A stretch of 33,607 bases of DNA. It comes from a virus. The stretch lies in the IMG/VR virus record IMGVR_UViG_3300042544_000093, positions 1 to 33,607 of that record; one strand, given 5' to 3'. A model generated the notes under the pieces. That model made no database searches. It saw nothing but the letters and a program-made list of their open reading frames with translations, and had not been told where the DNA came from. Of this stretch, positions 13,588 to 21,614 are shown piece after piece (within the stretch, counting starts at the first letter, position 1; each line of letters begins with the position of its first letter). The position numbers and the translations under genes are program-made.

Positions 13588-14089
13588 TTGGCAAAAAGCG
13601 TTTGAGCAGATGCTGGCGAGCGAGGGAGGTTACGTTAACCACCCATCCGATCCCGGAGGACGGACAAACCTTGGAGTCACTCAAAAAGTCTGGGAAGAGT
13701 GGGTTGGTCGCGAGTCCAACGAAAAAGAGATGCGTAGCCTGACTCCTGAGATGGTGGAACCCCTGTACAAGCGTAAGTTCTGGGATGCCTGCAAGTGCGA
13801 CGAGATGCCATCAGGTATTGATTACCTTGTCTTTGACTTTGCTGTAAACGCTGGCCCCGGTCGTAGCGCTAAGATCCTGCAAACTGCTGTGGGGGCTACA
13901 CCTGATGGTGGCATTGGGCCAATGACTTTAGCTGCAGTAAATCAGTTTTCTGCTGAAGAGCTGGTTGAAAAGTTCAGCCAAGCCAAGGAAGACTTCTATC
14001 GCAGTTTAAACACCTTTGAGACATTTGGTAAAGGCTGGTTGAATCGCGTTGCTGCAGTTAAAATCAAAGCAACTTCCATGCTTGGATAA
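13577..14089 (+). CDS. Endolysin, glycoside hydrolase family 108 N-acetylmuramidase
   Basis: 170 residues, the ATG placed 7 bases after GGAG and overlapping the holin end by 11 bases. Residues about 8-95 are the GH108 catalytic domain, with the catalytic glutamate E16 in 'LASEGGYVNHPSDPGG' and the following 'RTNLGVTQKVWEEWVG'. Residues about 96-165 are the usual C-terminal peptidoglycan-binding part ('GRSAKILQTAVGATPDGGIG', 'KEDFYRSLNTFETFGKGWLN'). It cleaves the glycan backbone of murein after holin action. There is no signal peptide, so it depends on the holin. The length is typical for the family. A hairpin lies just after the stop. Confidence 0.92.
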   Translation: MQSNWQKAFEQMLASEGGYVNHPSDPGGRTNLGVTQKVWEEWVGRESNEKEMRSLTPEMVEPLYKRKFWDACKCDEMPSGIDYLVFDFAVNAGPGRSAKILQTAVGATPDGGIGPMTLAAVNQFSAEELVEKFSQAKEDFYRSLNTFETFGKGWLNRVAAVKIKATSMLG

Positions 14090-14094
14090 AGGTT

Positions 14095-14110
14095 CTCGGT
14101 TTATACCGAG
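14095..14110 (+). other. Perfect 6-bp hairpin after the endolysin gene
   Basis: CTCGGT-TTAT-ACCGAG, between the endolysin stop (14089) and the next ATG (14127). It lacks a following T tract on the plus strand, so it is not a standard terminator. A possible role is RNA processing or stabilisation between the lysis block and the virion genes. The adjoining AAAGG at 14113-14117 serves as ribosome binding site of the next gene. Confidence 0.6.
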
Positions 14111-14126
14111 GCAAAGGTGTTAAAAA

Positions 14127-16268
14127 ATGTTACAGAAATTGACCTTCAGGCCGGGCGTCAACAGAGAAGGAACCAATTACGCAGGGGAAGGCGGTTGGTT
14201 TGACTGTGACAAGATTCGTTTCCGCTCGGGCTTTCCTGAAAAACTTGGTGGCTGGATTCGTCTATCTGATGAAACGTACCTCGGCACTGCGCGGTCGATG
14301 TGGAACTGGATTGACCTAAGCGAAGCTAACTACCTTGGGGTCGGCACTAACCTCAAGTACTACGTTGAAAAGGGTGGTTCGTACTACGACATTACGCCTA
14401 TTCGGTTAACTGTTAACCCGATGCTTGGACCAACTCCTCCGGGGACTGGCAATCCTTTCTCGACCTCCGCAAGTACGCTGGCTGCTTCTTTGTTAGTGGG
14501 CGCTACCAGTATGGACCTTGTGTCGGCTACGTCTTTCCCAAACTCGCCCGGCATTCTAATTGTTGATTCAGAACAAATCTTCTACACATCCAAGTCTGGC
14601 AACACCCTGCTTGGTCTGGTGCGTGGTTATAACGGCACAACAGAAGCTGTTCATTCCAGCGCTACAGGTGTGTACTCATCTACGGTTCTTGTAACGGATG
14701 TGGGTAATGGCGCAACCAAAGACGATTTTGTAACGTTCTCAGGTGCCACAGGTCCGGTAGGTGGCATTACTGCCACTGAGTTAAACCAAGAATACCAAGT
14801 CTTTAACGTCGTCACAATTAACACCTACACGATTAACGCTAAAGATACCAACGGCGACTTGGCCTTTTCTAGTAGCGCTGCGTCTGGCGGCGGTGCTGCG
14901 GTTGTTGCTGCTTACCAGATCACAACAGGTCTGGACGTTTATGTGGTGGGTCTTGGCTGGGGCGCTGGCGCTTGGAGTCGTGGTGGGTGGGGTTCTGCTG
15001 CACCTGCTGGTGGTATTGGTCAACAGCTCTTGCTTTGGTCAAACGACAACTATGGTCAGAACTTAGCTCTTGCTCAACGTGGGGGTGCCATTTATTACTG
15101 GCAAGCTTCGCTAGGCACAAGTTCCCGTGCGCAGTTATTATCTGCGTTGTCTACGTCCGCTGGCTACAGTGGGCAGTTTGTGCCTGTACAGACTCTTGAG
15201 GTTTCGGCATCGTCTATCCAACGATTTATTATTGCCTTTGGTGCTAACCCATACGATCCGGGCGATCCAAACACAGACTTTGACCCCATGCTTGTACGGT
15301 GGTCGGATCAAGAAAACCCATATCAGTGGGTGCCAGACGTTACAAACCAGTCAGGTGAGTTCCGCTTATCAAACGGGTCAACCATCGTAACAAGCATCAA
15401 TACACGTCAGGAAATCTTGATCTGGACAGACTCGGCACTGTATTCGATGCAGTACCTTGGACCACCGTACGTCTACAAGTTTGAAATCTTGATGGACAAC
15501 ATCTCCATTATCTCGCCAAACTCAGCCATTACGATCAACAACATTACCTACTGGATGGGCGACGGTAAGTTCTACCAATACTCCGGTCGTGTTGAGACGT
15601 TGCCTTGTTCGTTGCGGCAATATATCTTTAACGATATAAACAAGACCCAAGCGTATCAGATCTTTTCTGGCGGTAACGAAGGCTATAACGAGGTCTGGTG
15701 GTTCTACTGCTCAAACAACTCGAACGTTGTGGATAAGTATGTCATTTATAACTACCTAGATAAAGTCTGGTATTACGGCACAATGAGCCGCACGGCTTGG
15801 CTTGATTCGGGTATTCGTTCGTTCCCTATGGCTGCAGACTACAACAAGCGAATCCTTTACCACGAAGCAAACGTTGATGACGTATCAGGGTTAACCCCAG
15901 AACCAATTGTTGCGCATATTCAGTCATCTGACTTTGATATTGGTGATGGACATAACTTTGGGTTTATCTGGCGTATTCTGCCAGACATTAACTTCAATGG
16001 ATCAAACGTCAACCAGCCCTATGTAACCATGACGGTAAAGCCCCGCCAAAACTCGGGTACGCCATATGGGGTATCAAGCAATCCTGCGGTTCGTAGTGCG
16101 GATAACTACTCGTTGACTAGTTCATACAACATCCAAGAGTTTGATGGTCAGGTCTATACCCGACTGCGTGGTCGCCAGATGGCTTTCAGGATTGAGTCCA
16201 CCACTTTGGGCGTGTCATGGCAGTTAGGTACTCCCCGGATCGACATCAGAAATGATGGACGCAGGTAA
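14127..16268 (+). CDS. Large tail hub/nozzle protein, P22 gp10-like candidate
   Basis: 713 residues; an AAAGG site lies 9 bases before the ATG. The start 'LQKLTFRPGVNREGTNYAGE' and 'WFDCDKIRFRSGFPEKLGGW' is shared by large podovirus virion proteins often labelled DNA-stabilisation or tail-hub proteins. After about residue 110 there are two inserted modules: 'DLVSATSFPNSPGILIVDSE' with 'LGLVRGYNGTTEAVHSS' (about 112-186) and 'TDVGNGATKDDFVTFSGATG' (about 188-265). Then comes a blade-like beta region with Trp/Gly-rich strands ('GLGWGAGAWSRGGWGSAA', 'QQLLLWSNDNYGQNLA', 'NPYQWVPDVTNQSGEFRLSN'), suggesting a beta-propeller. It likely closes the tail channel. Its stop overlaps the next start as TAATG. 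Confidence 0.75.
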   Translation: MLQKLTFRPGVNREGTNYAGEGGWFDCDKIRFRSGFPEKLGGWIRLSDETYLGTARSMWNWIDLSEANYLGVGTNLKYYVEKGGSYYDITPIRLTVNPMLGPTPPGTGNPFSTSASTLAASLLVGATSMDLVSATSFPNSPGILIVDSEQIFYTSKSGNTLLGLVRGYNGTTEAVHSSATGVYSSTVLVTDVGNGATKDDFVTFSGATGPVGGITATELNQEYQVFNVVTINTYTINAKDTNGDLAFSSSAASGGGAAVVAAYQITTGLDVYVVGLGWGAGAWSRGGWGSAAPAGGIGQQLLLWSNDNYGQNLALAQRGGAIYYWQASLGTSSRAQLLSALSTSAGYSGQFVPVQTLEVSASSIQRFIIAFGANPYDPGDPNTDFDPMLVRWSDQENPYQWVPDVTNQSGEFRLSNGSTIVTSINTRQEILIWTDSALYSMQYLGPPYVYKFEILMDNISIISPNSAITINNITYWMGDGKFYQYSGRVETLPCSLRQYIFNDINKTQAYQIFSGGNEGYNEVWWFYCSNNSNVVDKYVIYNYLDKVWYYGTMSRTAWLDSGIRSFPMAADYNKRILYHEANVDDVSGLTPEPIVAHIQSSDFDIGDGHNFGFIWRILPDINFNGSNVNQPYVTMTVKPRQNSGTPYGVSSNPAVRSADNYSLTSSYNIQEFDGQVYTRLRGRQMAFRIESTTLGVSWQLGTPRIDIRNDGRR

Positions 16269-16945
16269 TGGCTAATAACTTATTGCTTCGTGGTACTAAG
16301 GCACCAAACCTTCCGATTGCACCGGGGGAGTACGAGCCTAGGCTTCACGAACAGTTTACGAACATTCTGCGCCTGTATTTCAGCCAGATAGACAACGTAA
16401 CTTCAGCTTTGGCTGGTGGCAGTGGCGGTCAGTACCTGCAAAACCCGCACATAGCAGCCCAAAGTACGGTAGACCAGTACGCTACAGCCACCGATACACC
16501 GACTAAAGTATCATGGAATACGTTGGATTCTAACGACGGCTTTACCTTAAACCTTGATAGCACGGCAACTGCTGCCTATAGCGGCGTGTATAAGATTGAC
16601 TTTAGTATCCAGTTTTCAAACACAGACAATGCTATACACGACTCTTACCTTTGGCTGCGTGTAAACAACGTTGACTTGCCCGGATCTAGCAGTAAGTTTT
16701 CTATCGCAGCTCGTAAAAGCGCGGGCGTTCCTGCCCACCTAGTTGGTTATTCAAGCGTTACGTTTGAGATTGAAGCTGGGGACTCTATAGGGCTGTGGTG
16801 GGCAACCGATTTAGCGTATAACCCCGTCGGTCCGGTCGATGGTGTTTACCTTGAGCATGAAAACGCTCAGACAGTACCTTATGCTAGACCATCAAATCCT
16901 TCCGCAATTGGCAGTATAGTCTTTGTATCTAGGCTACCTGCATGA
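16268..16945 (+). CDS. Virion protein with C-terminal jelly-roll (C1q/TNF-like) domain
   Basis: 225 residues. Residues 1-50 are helical and probably dock on the tail ('APGEYEPRLHEQFTNILRLY', 'FSQIDNVTSALAGG'). Residues about 62-225 are a ten-strand type jelly-roll: 'DGFTLNLDSTATAAYSGVYK', 'IDFSIQFSNTDNAIHDSYLW', 'LRVNNVDLPGSSSKF', 'LVGYSSVTFEIEAGDSIGLW' and 'YARPSNPSAIGSIVFVSRLP'. The pattern resembles C1q/TNF-like trimeric heads used as receptor-binding tips. It follows directly on the nozzle candidate, so a tail-tip or knob position is plausible. No enzyme motif is visible. It is followed by a 33-base AT-rich spacer before the internal-virion genes. Confidence 0.7.
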   Translation: MANNLLLRGTKAPNLPIAPGEYEPRLHEQFTNILRLYFSQIDNVTSALAGGSGGQYLQNPHIAAQSTVDQYATATDTPTKVSWNTLDSNDGFTLNLDSTATAAYSGVYKIDFSIQFSNTDNAIHDSYLWLRVNNVDLPGSSSKFSIAARKSAGVPAHLVGYSSVTFEIEAGDSIGLWWATDLAYNPVGPVDGVYLEHENAQTVPYARPSNPSAIGSIVFVSRLPA

Positions 16946-16978
16946 TAATATTAACTAATATCCTATTCAGGTGAAACT

Positions 16979-18460
16979 ATGATCCCTATCGTAGCTGGTT
17001 TAATGATGGGCGCTGCCCTTGGTGGCGGAATTGCTGCGCTTCAAAAGAAAGATGTTCTACAAGGCGCTCTGATGGGTGGCATTGGTGGAGCATTAGGCGG
17101 AGCATTTATGCCCGCTGCCGGTGGAATTGCAGGAACTACTGAGGCTGCTCTTGCTGCTGGCGCTACTGAAGGAATTGGCGGACAAGCTCTAACTAATGTT
17201 GTTGAAAATTCTGCTATTTCTGGGGCTGGTGGTCTTGGAACTCCAGATATTCTTGGCGGTTTTGGTCAAACTGCTACGTCTGTTCCAACCGTAGCTACTG
17301 CTTCTGGACCCGGAACCGGTGGCTTATTTAGCGGCGGTATTGGTAACTTCCTTTCTCAAAACAAATTTGCTTTAGCTGGCGGTGCGCTTGGCGGTTCAAT
17401 GGCACCGGGTGAAGAGCCTGATAAACCAGACGAAGGTAACGTCTATGATTATGGTTTTGATCAGCAATTAAATCCGCGCAGAAACGAACCCGGGCAATCG
17501 TACTATACGCAACGTTATAACCTCAAAGGTGTTCAGTCCGCTGAAGATTACGATCCAACTAAATTTGCTGCTAACGGTGGCATTATTGCGCTAGCTGAAG
17601 GCGGCAATCCACAAGACTACCGTGTACCAGAAATGATACCGGCACAAACAAACACATACGCACCAAACATTCGCCGTGTAGCACCTGAAGTAGCTGCGTA
17701 TAACCAGCAAATGATGCAACGAGCAAACCAACAGTACAACATCAATCCTCGCCCTGCGGCACTGCAAGTTATGGGGATGGATCGCCCTGCATTTGGAACG
17801 GCTCCTGCAGTATTGCCTTCCCCTGCTTTTACTAAACCGGCTGATGCTGGAATAGGTGGCTTGCGTTTTGATCCAGTAACAGGACGTTACACAGGCACAT
17901 TTGAAGCGCCCGGCAACAAAAAAACTGACTTAGAAAAAATGCGTGATGAGCTTGACGCGCTTAAGTCAGAGAAATCCGCATATTACGACTCAGGTAGTGG
18001 CGGTGCAGCCGCAGGTGGTTTGATGGAATCGTACGCAATGGGTGGAGATATTGGTGGTCGTTACCAAAGTCCTGATGATATGGGTATGGGTGACCGCATT
18101 GGCGCGCACACTACTGTGAACATGGCACCTCACTACCCAATGCAAGGTATGTATCAAGGGTATGCTAGTGGTGGACACTTAGGTGACTATTCTGACGGTG
18201 GTCGGTTGTTGAAAGGCCCCGGCGATGGAGTAAGCGATGACATACCTGCTCAAATTGGCGCTCGTCAGCCTGCTCGCCTTGCTGATGGTGAGTTCGTTGT
18301 TCCTGCTCGTATTGTTTCTGAGCTTGGTAACGGAAGTACTGATGCCGGTGCAAAACGCTTGTATGCCATGATGGATCGCGTTCAAAAGAACCGTAAGAAG
18401 TCTGTTGGTAAAGGTCGTGTAGCTGTTGACTCCAAGGCGTATAAACACTTACCAGTATGA
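16979..18460 (+). CDS. Internal virion (ejection) protein with glycine-zipper N-terminus and 'LADGEFVVPA' module
   Basis: 493 residues; AGGTGAAACT precedes the ATG. Residues 1-60 are a hydrophobic glycine zipper ('VAGLMMGAALGGGIAALQKK', 'ALMGGIGGALGGAFMPAAGG') able to insert in membranes. Near 199-209 lies 'NGGIIALAEGG'. Residues 310-335 are a short coiled coil ('KKTDLEKMRDELDALKSEKS'). Residues about 406-493 hold a module I know from many phage proteins: 'GGRLLKGPGDGVSDDIPAQI', 'PARLADGEFVVPARIVSELG' and 'AGAKRLYAMMDRVQKNR'. Its role is unknown. Position and composition suggest a protein packaged inside the head and released during DNA ejection. The stop overlaps the acetyltransferase start (ATGA). 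Confidence 0.75.
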   Translation: MIPIVAGLMMGAALGGGIAALQKKDVLQGALMGGIGGALGGAFMPAAGGIAGTTEAALAAGATEGIGGQALTNVVENSAISGAGGLGTPDILGGFGQTATSVPTVATASGPGTGGLFSGGIGNFLSQNKFALAGGALGGSMAPGEEPDKPDEGNVYDYGFDQQLNPRRNEPGQSYYTQRYNLKGVQSAEDYDPTKFAANGGIIALAEGGNPQDYRVPEMIPAQTNTYAPNIRRVAPEVAAYNQQMMQRANQQYNINPRPAALQVMGMDRPAFGTAPAVLPSPAFTKPADAGIGGLRFDPVTGRYTGTFEAPGNKKTDLEKMRDELDALKSEKSAYYDSGSGGAAAGGLMESYAMGGDIGGRYQSPDDMGMGDRIGAHTTVNMAPHYPMQGMYQGYASGGHLGDYSDGGRLLKGPGDGVSDDIPAQIGARQPARLADGEFVVPARIVSELGNGSTDAGAKRLYAMMDRVQKNRKKSVGKGRVAVDSKAYKHLPV

Positions 18461-18864
18461 AAATACAGCATGTACCGTTGCAGCATGTTGCGCAAACTTG
18501 GGAATTAGTCCAAGAGCATTTAGCTGAATCACAAGTACATGCAAAAGGGGATTACACCCTTGAGCAAATTAAGTTATGTGTATTGACTGGGCAGTGGTTG
18601 TTGTTAGTAGCAACGGATGATGACAATAAGATTCACGGCGCAATGACCGTAGATTTTATAAACCGCCCAAACCACAGAGTAGCTTTTGTTACAGGTACTG
18701 GCGGTAAGTTTGTTATCAACGAAGAAACGTTTAAGCAACTAGAAAATATATGCCGGGTCAACGGTGCTACTAAGATAGAATGCGCTGCAAGGGATTCGAT
18801 GTCTAGGCTGTTGGGGCGGTTTGGGTTTAACGAAAAATATATTATTTTAGAGGTATCACTATGA
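18457..18864 (+). CDS. GNAT-like N-acetyltransferase
   Basis: 135 residues, joined to both neighbours by ATGA overlaps. The pattern 'HVAQTWELVQEHLAESQVHA', 'YTLEQIKLCVLTGQWLLLVA', then strand 'KIHGAMTVDFINRPNHRVAF', a loop 'VTGTGGKFV' (78-86) in the place of the acetyl-CoA pyrophosphate loop, 'FKQLENICRVNGATKIECAA' and 'LLGRFGFNEKYIILEVSL' follows the GNAT fold order and ends with the usual 'GF.EKY' element. The consensus R/Q-x-x-G-x-G/A loop is only partly kept, so cofactor binding is likely but divergent. The substrate is unknown. Being locked into the ejection-protein operon suggests it modifies a virion protein or a host target late in infection; that is inference. Confidence 0.78.
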   Translation: MKIQHVPLQHVAQTWELVQEHLAESQVHAKGDYTLEQIKLCVLTGQWLLLVATDDDNKIHGAMTVDFINRPNHRVAFVTGTGGKFVINEETFKQLENICRVNGATKIECAARDSMSRLLGRFGFNEKYIILEVSL

Positions 18865-19982
18865 GCGGCGGCGGATCATCAACACCTACCCAGCAGAATG
18901 TCACAACGACATCTATTCCAGAATACGCACGTCCTTATGTAGAGAAATCAATAGGGCAAGCTGCTGCGTTAACAAACATTAATGACAATCCATATACGCC
19001 TTACGGTGGGCAACAGGTTGCTGCGTTTAATCCGCTTCAGTCTCAAGCAATGGGCAACATTGCTAACCAACAGACTGCATCACAACTGACAGACGCATCT
19101 AACATCGCGTCGCGGGTTGGGCAGATGGCGCTTCAGACCCCTGAGCAAGCTCGTGGGTTGCAGAACACAGCGTTGGGTTATGGCGCACAAGCTGCTGGTG
19201 CTGGCTCTCAGTACGCAAACATGGCGACTTCCCCCGGTGCTATTGGCGCTTATATGTCGCCCTACATGCAGAACGTTGTTGATCTGCAGAAACAAGAAGC
19301 TAATCGTGCGTTTGATATTACTGGCGCACAGGTGCAGGGTCGTGGTGTGCAAGCTGGTGCCTTTGGTGGCTCCCGTGACGCGTTGATGAGGGCTGAAAAC
19401 GAGCGCAATCGCAACACCGCATTGGCTAACATCCAAGCACAAGGTTCTCAATCTGCTTACGATCAAGCCATGAAGTCTATGCAGTATGGTTCAGGTCTTG
19501 GTTTGCAAGGTCTACAGACAGGACTACAAGGTGTTCAAGGTGCGGTGGGTGCAGGTCAATACGGTCTTGCAGGCTTAGGTACAGCAGGTACAGCAGCTTC
19601 TACCCTTGGTGCGTTGGGTCAGACTCAGTTTGGTCAAGACATGGCTATCAACCAAGCTCAAATGCAAGCTGGTGCGTTGCAACAAGCTCAAGAGCAGAAA
19701 GGTTTGGATGTTGCTTACCAACAGTATCAAGACAGCTTAAACTATCCGTACAAACAGCTTGGGTTTATGTCTGACATCTATCGTGGCTTGCCAATGGCGC
19801 AGTCCGCACAGTCTATGTATCAGAACCCAAGTATGGTTTCTCAAGCCGCAGGTCTTGGCACGGCGGGTATGGGTATCTACGGCATGTATAACATGATGAA
19901 TAAAGCAAAAGGCGGTGCTATTGAAGACCAAGAAAGTGACGGTCTCGATACGCTAGGCATGTACAACGCCATGAAAGGATGA
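18861..19982 (+). CDS. Internal virion / structural protein rich in Gln, Ala and Gly
   Basis: 373 residues, starting in an ATGA overlap with the acetyltransferase. The N-terminus is low-complexity ('SGGGSSTPTQQNVTTTSIPE') and leads to 'YARPYVEKSIGQAAALT', 'NPYTPYGGQQVAAFNPLQSQ'. The middle contains long helices with Gln/Ala periodicity and 'DITGAQVQGRGVQAGAFGGS', then a Gly/Leu/Gln-rich stretch ('LGLQGLQTGLQGVQGAVGAG'). A C-terminal 'GLGTAGMGIYGMYNMMNKAK' is amphipathic and could contact membrane. It matches a protein type common beside ejection proteins in aquatic podoviruses. A core or ejection role is inferred. Length and composition are typical of that type. Confidence 0.72.
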   Translation: MSGGGSSTPTQQNVTTTSIPEYARPYVEKSIGQAAALTNINDNPYTPYGGQQVAAFNPLQSQAMGNIANQQTASQLTDASNIASRVGQMALQTPEQARGLQNTALGYGAQAAGAGSQYANMATSPGAIGAYMSPYMQNVVDLQKQEANRAFDITGAQVQGRGVQAGAFGGSRDALMRAENERNRNTALANIQAQGSQSAYDQAMKSMQYGSGLGLQGLQTGLQGVQGAVGAGQYGLAGLGTAGTAASTLGALGQTQFGQDMAINQAQMQAGALQQAQEQKGLDVAYQQYQDSLNYPYKQLGFMSDIYRGLPMAQSAQSMYQNPSMVSQAAGLGTAGMGIYGMYNMMNKAKGGAIEDQESDGLDTLGMYNAMKG

Positions 19983-19986
19983 TGTG

Positions 19987-21612
19987 ATGATTACGGACAT
20001 GAACGCTCGTGTGGCAATGGCTCAAAAGTTATCCATCCCACAACTCCAGCAAGCTATTAAGAATGGTACTGTACCTGCCTATGTAGGCGTCCCTCTCTTG
20101 CAAGACAAAATGCGCCAGCAACAACAGATGCAAATGGCAGCGGCGCAACAGCAACAAGGTCAACAGCAACAACAACGCCCAATTGCCGACGAGGTAATGG
20201 ATCAAGCTTATGAGATGAACGGCGGCGTAGACCAGTTACCAAGCAACCTGCCAATCCAAAACGAAGAAGACGAAAAGGGTTATGCAGGTGGTGGCATCAT
20301 TGCGTTTAGTGGTGACAGAACAAGTGATGTTCGGGATCCAGACAGACGTTCTCCTACAGATAGAGGGATAGACGAATTAATAGCGCGGATTAATAGTTCG
20401 GCAAACAACAACATAGTCATTCCTCCTGCCGCTAATACAGGTATAGCAGGGGTTGCGCCAGAAGTATTTTCGGTAGATGGGGTGTCCCCAGAATTTGGCG
20501 GGTCATCTATTACTGCAGATCAAGATGCTGAGCGAGTAGCAAAAATTCAAGCTGAACGTACCGCAGCAGAAGATGCTCAACGACAAGCGTTTTTACGCAC
20601 AGCCGCCCCTCAAATGGTAAGACCTGAAGCCCCAGCACCTGAAAGGACCGTAGATACTGGTATGTTTAGTGGCGTAGATTCTACAGGTCCAGATGTAATC
20701 CCGCCAAAAGCTCCTTCGCAGGGCGCGGTGTCACCTGATGTGGCAAGACAGATTAGTGCTACAAACCCGGGCGCGCCAGCTTCACTCGATGCAGCGGAAC
20801 GTCAAGCAGCAAATGGGTCTCCACAAGCTTCCGCAGCGGTTAGCATGCTAGACAGATACGTCGCTATGCTTGAGAAGAGCGGGGACGATGTTGGACGTCA
20901 GAAGAAAGAAGCTTTGTACATGGCTCTTATTCAAGGTGGTCTTGGCATGATGGGCGGCACATCGCCTAACGCGTTTGCAAACATCTCTGCAGGTCTGTTG
21001 CCTGCTACACAGGCTTACCAACAAGCTATTGCAGGTATCCGCAAAGATGACCGCGCGCGTCTTGAGAAGCTTATGTCTGCCGGGCTTAAGAAAGAAGAGT
21101 TCCTGCTTAAGGCTCAAGAAATTGGTATCAACCAGCAGAAAGCTGACAATTGGTATGAAGTTATGAAAGACAGAAACGCCGCAATGGCTGGGCGCGGCGG
21201 TGGCGATAAAGATTCACGGCAACTAAGACAGCTAGCGTTCCAAGCTAATTCTAAATATTTAGAAACGCAAAGAGATGCTCCAAAGTTAAAAAACACGCAA
21301 GACTATAAAGACGCTGCGGCTGTACTTGCTATGCCGTTGCCTAAAAACGCTTCGCCAATGATGGTAGAGCGGCGCAAACAAGCGCAACAAATTGTTGACG
21401 ACATTAACTCTCAAATTACTGGGCGTGTAAATGAAGCTAGGATAGCAAGAGATTTTTGGTCTGGCGAAGCTAACTTTGACCCCGCTAAAATGTACAGCGG
21501 AGACGCGTCTGGCGGTAATGTCCCTACTATATCTTCGCAGGCTGATTACGCTAAACTACCCAAAGGCGCAAAATATAAAGACCCGAATGGCGTATTACGT
21601 ACAAAAGGCTAA
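19987..21612 (+). CDS. Internal virion (ejection) protein with C-terminal 'SQADYAKLPKGAKY' motif
   Basis: 541 residues from the ATG at 19987, which is 8 bases after AAGGA; a GTG at 19984 directly before it is an alternative adding one residue. The N-terminal 70 residues are helical and very Gln-rich ('KMRQQQQMQMAAAQQQQGQQ'). 'YAGGGIIAFSGD' lies at 99-110. The middle is disordered and Pro/Ala-rich; residues about 285-400 are helical with a hydrophobic Gly/Met patch ('YMALIQGGLGMMGGTSPNAF', 'RLEKLMSAGLKKEEFLLKAQ'). The C-terminus 'SSQADYAKLPKGAKYKDPNG' is a short motif I know at the ends of phage virion proteins. It probably co-assembles with the giant protein encoded 2 bases later. Confidence 0.73.
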   Translation: MITDMNARVAMAQKLSIPQLQQAIKNGTVPAYVGVPLLQDKMRQQQQMQMAAAQQQQGQQQQQRPIADEVMDQAYEMNGGVDQLPSNLPIQNEEDEKGYAGGGIIAFSGDRTSDVRDPDRRSPTDRGIDELIARINSSANNNIVIPPAANTGIAGVAPEVFSVDGVSPEFGGSSITADQDAERVAKIQAERTAAEDAQRQAFLRTAAPQMVRPEAPAPERTVDTGMFSGVDSTGPDVIPPKAPSQGAVSPDVARQISATNPGAPASLDAAERQAANGSPQASAAVSMLDRYVAMLEKSGDDVGRQKKEALYMALIQGGLGMMGGTSPNAFANISAGLLPATQAYQQAIAGIRKDDRARLEKLMSAGLKKEEFLLKAQEIGINQQKADNWYEVMKDRNAAMAGRGGGDKDSRQLRQLAFQANSKYLETQRDAPKLKNTQDYKDAAAVLAMPLPKNASPMMVERRKQAQQIVDDINSQITGRVNEARIARDFWSGEANFDPAKMYSGDASGGNVPTISSQADYAKLPKGAKYKDPNGVLRTKG

Positions 21613-21614
21613 TC

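Noticed and set aside
16946-16978. AT-rich spacer with TAATAT repeats as a promoter
   Set aside because: There is a -10-like TAATAT but no fitting -35 box; too weak to call, and the gap also holds the ribosome binding site.
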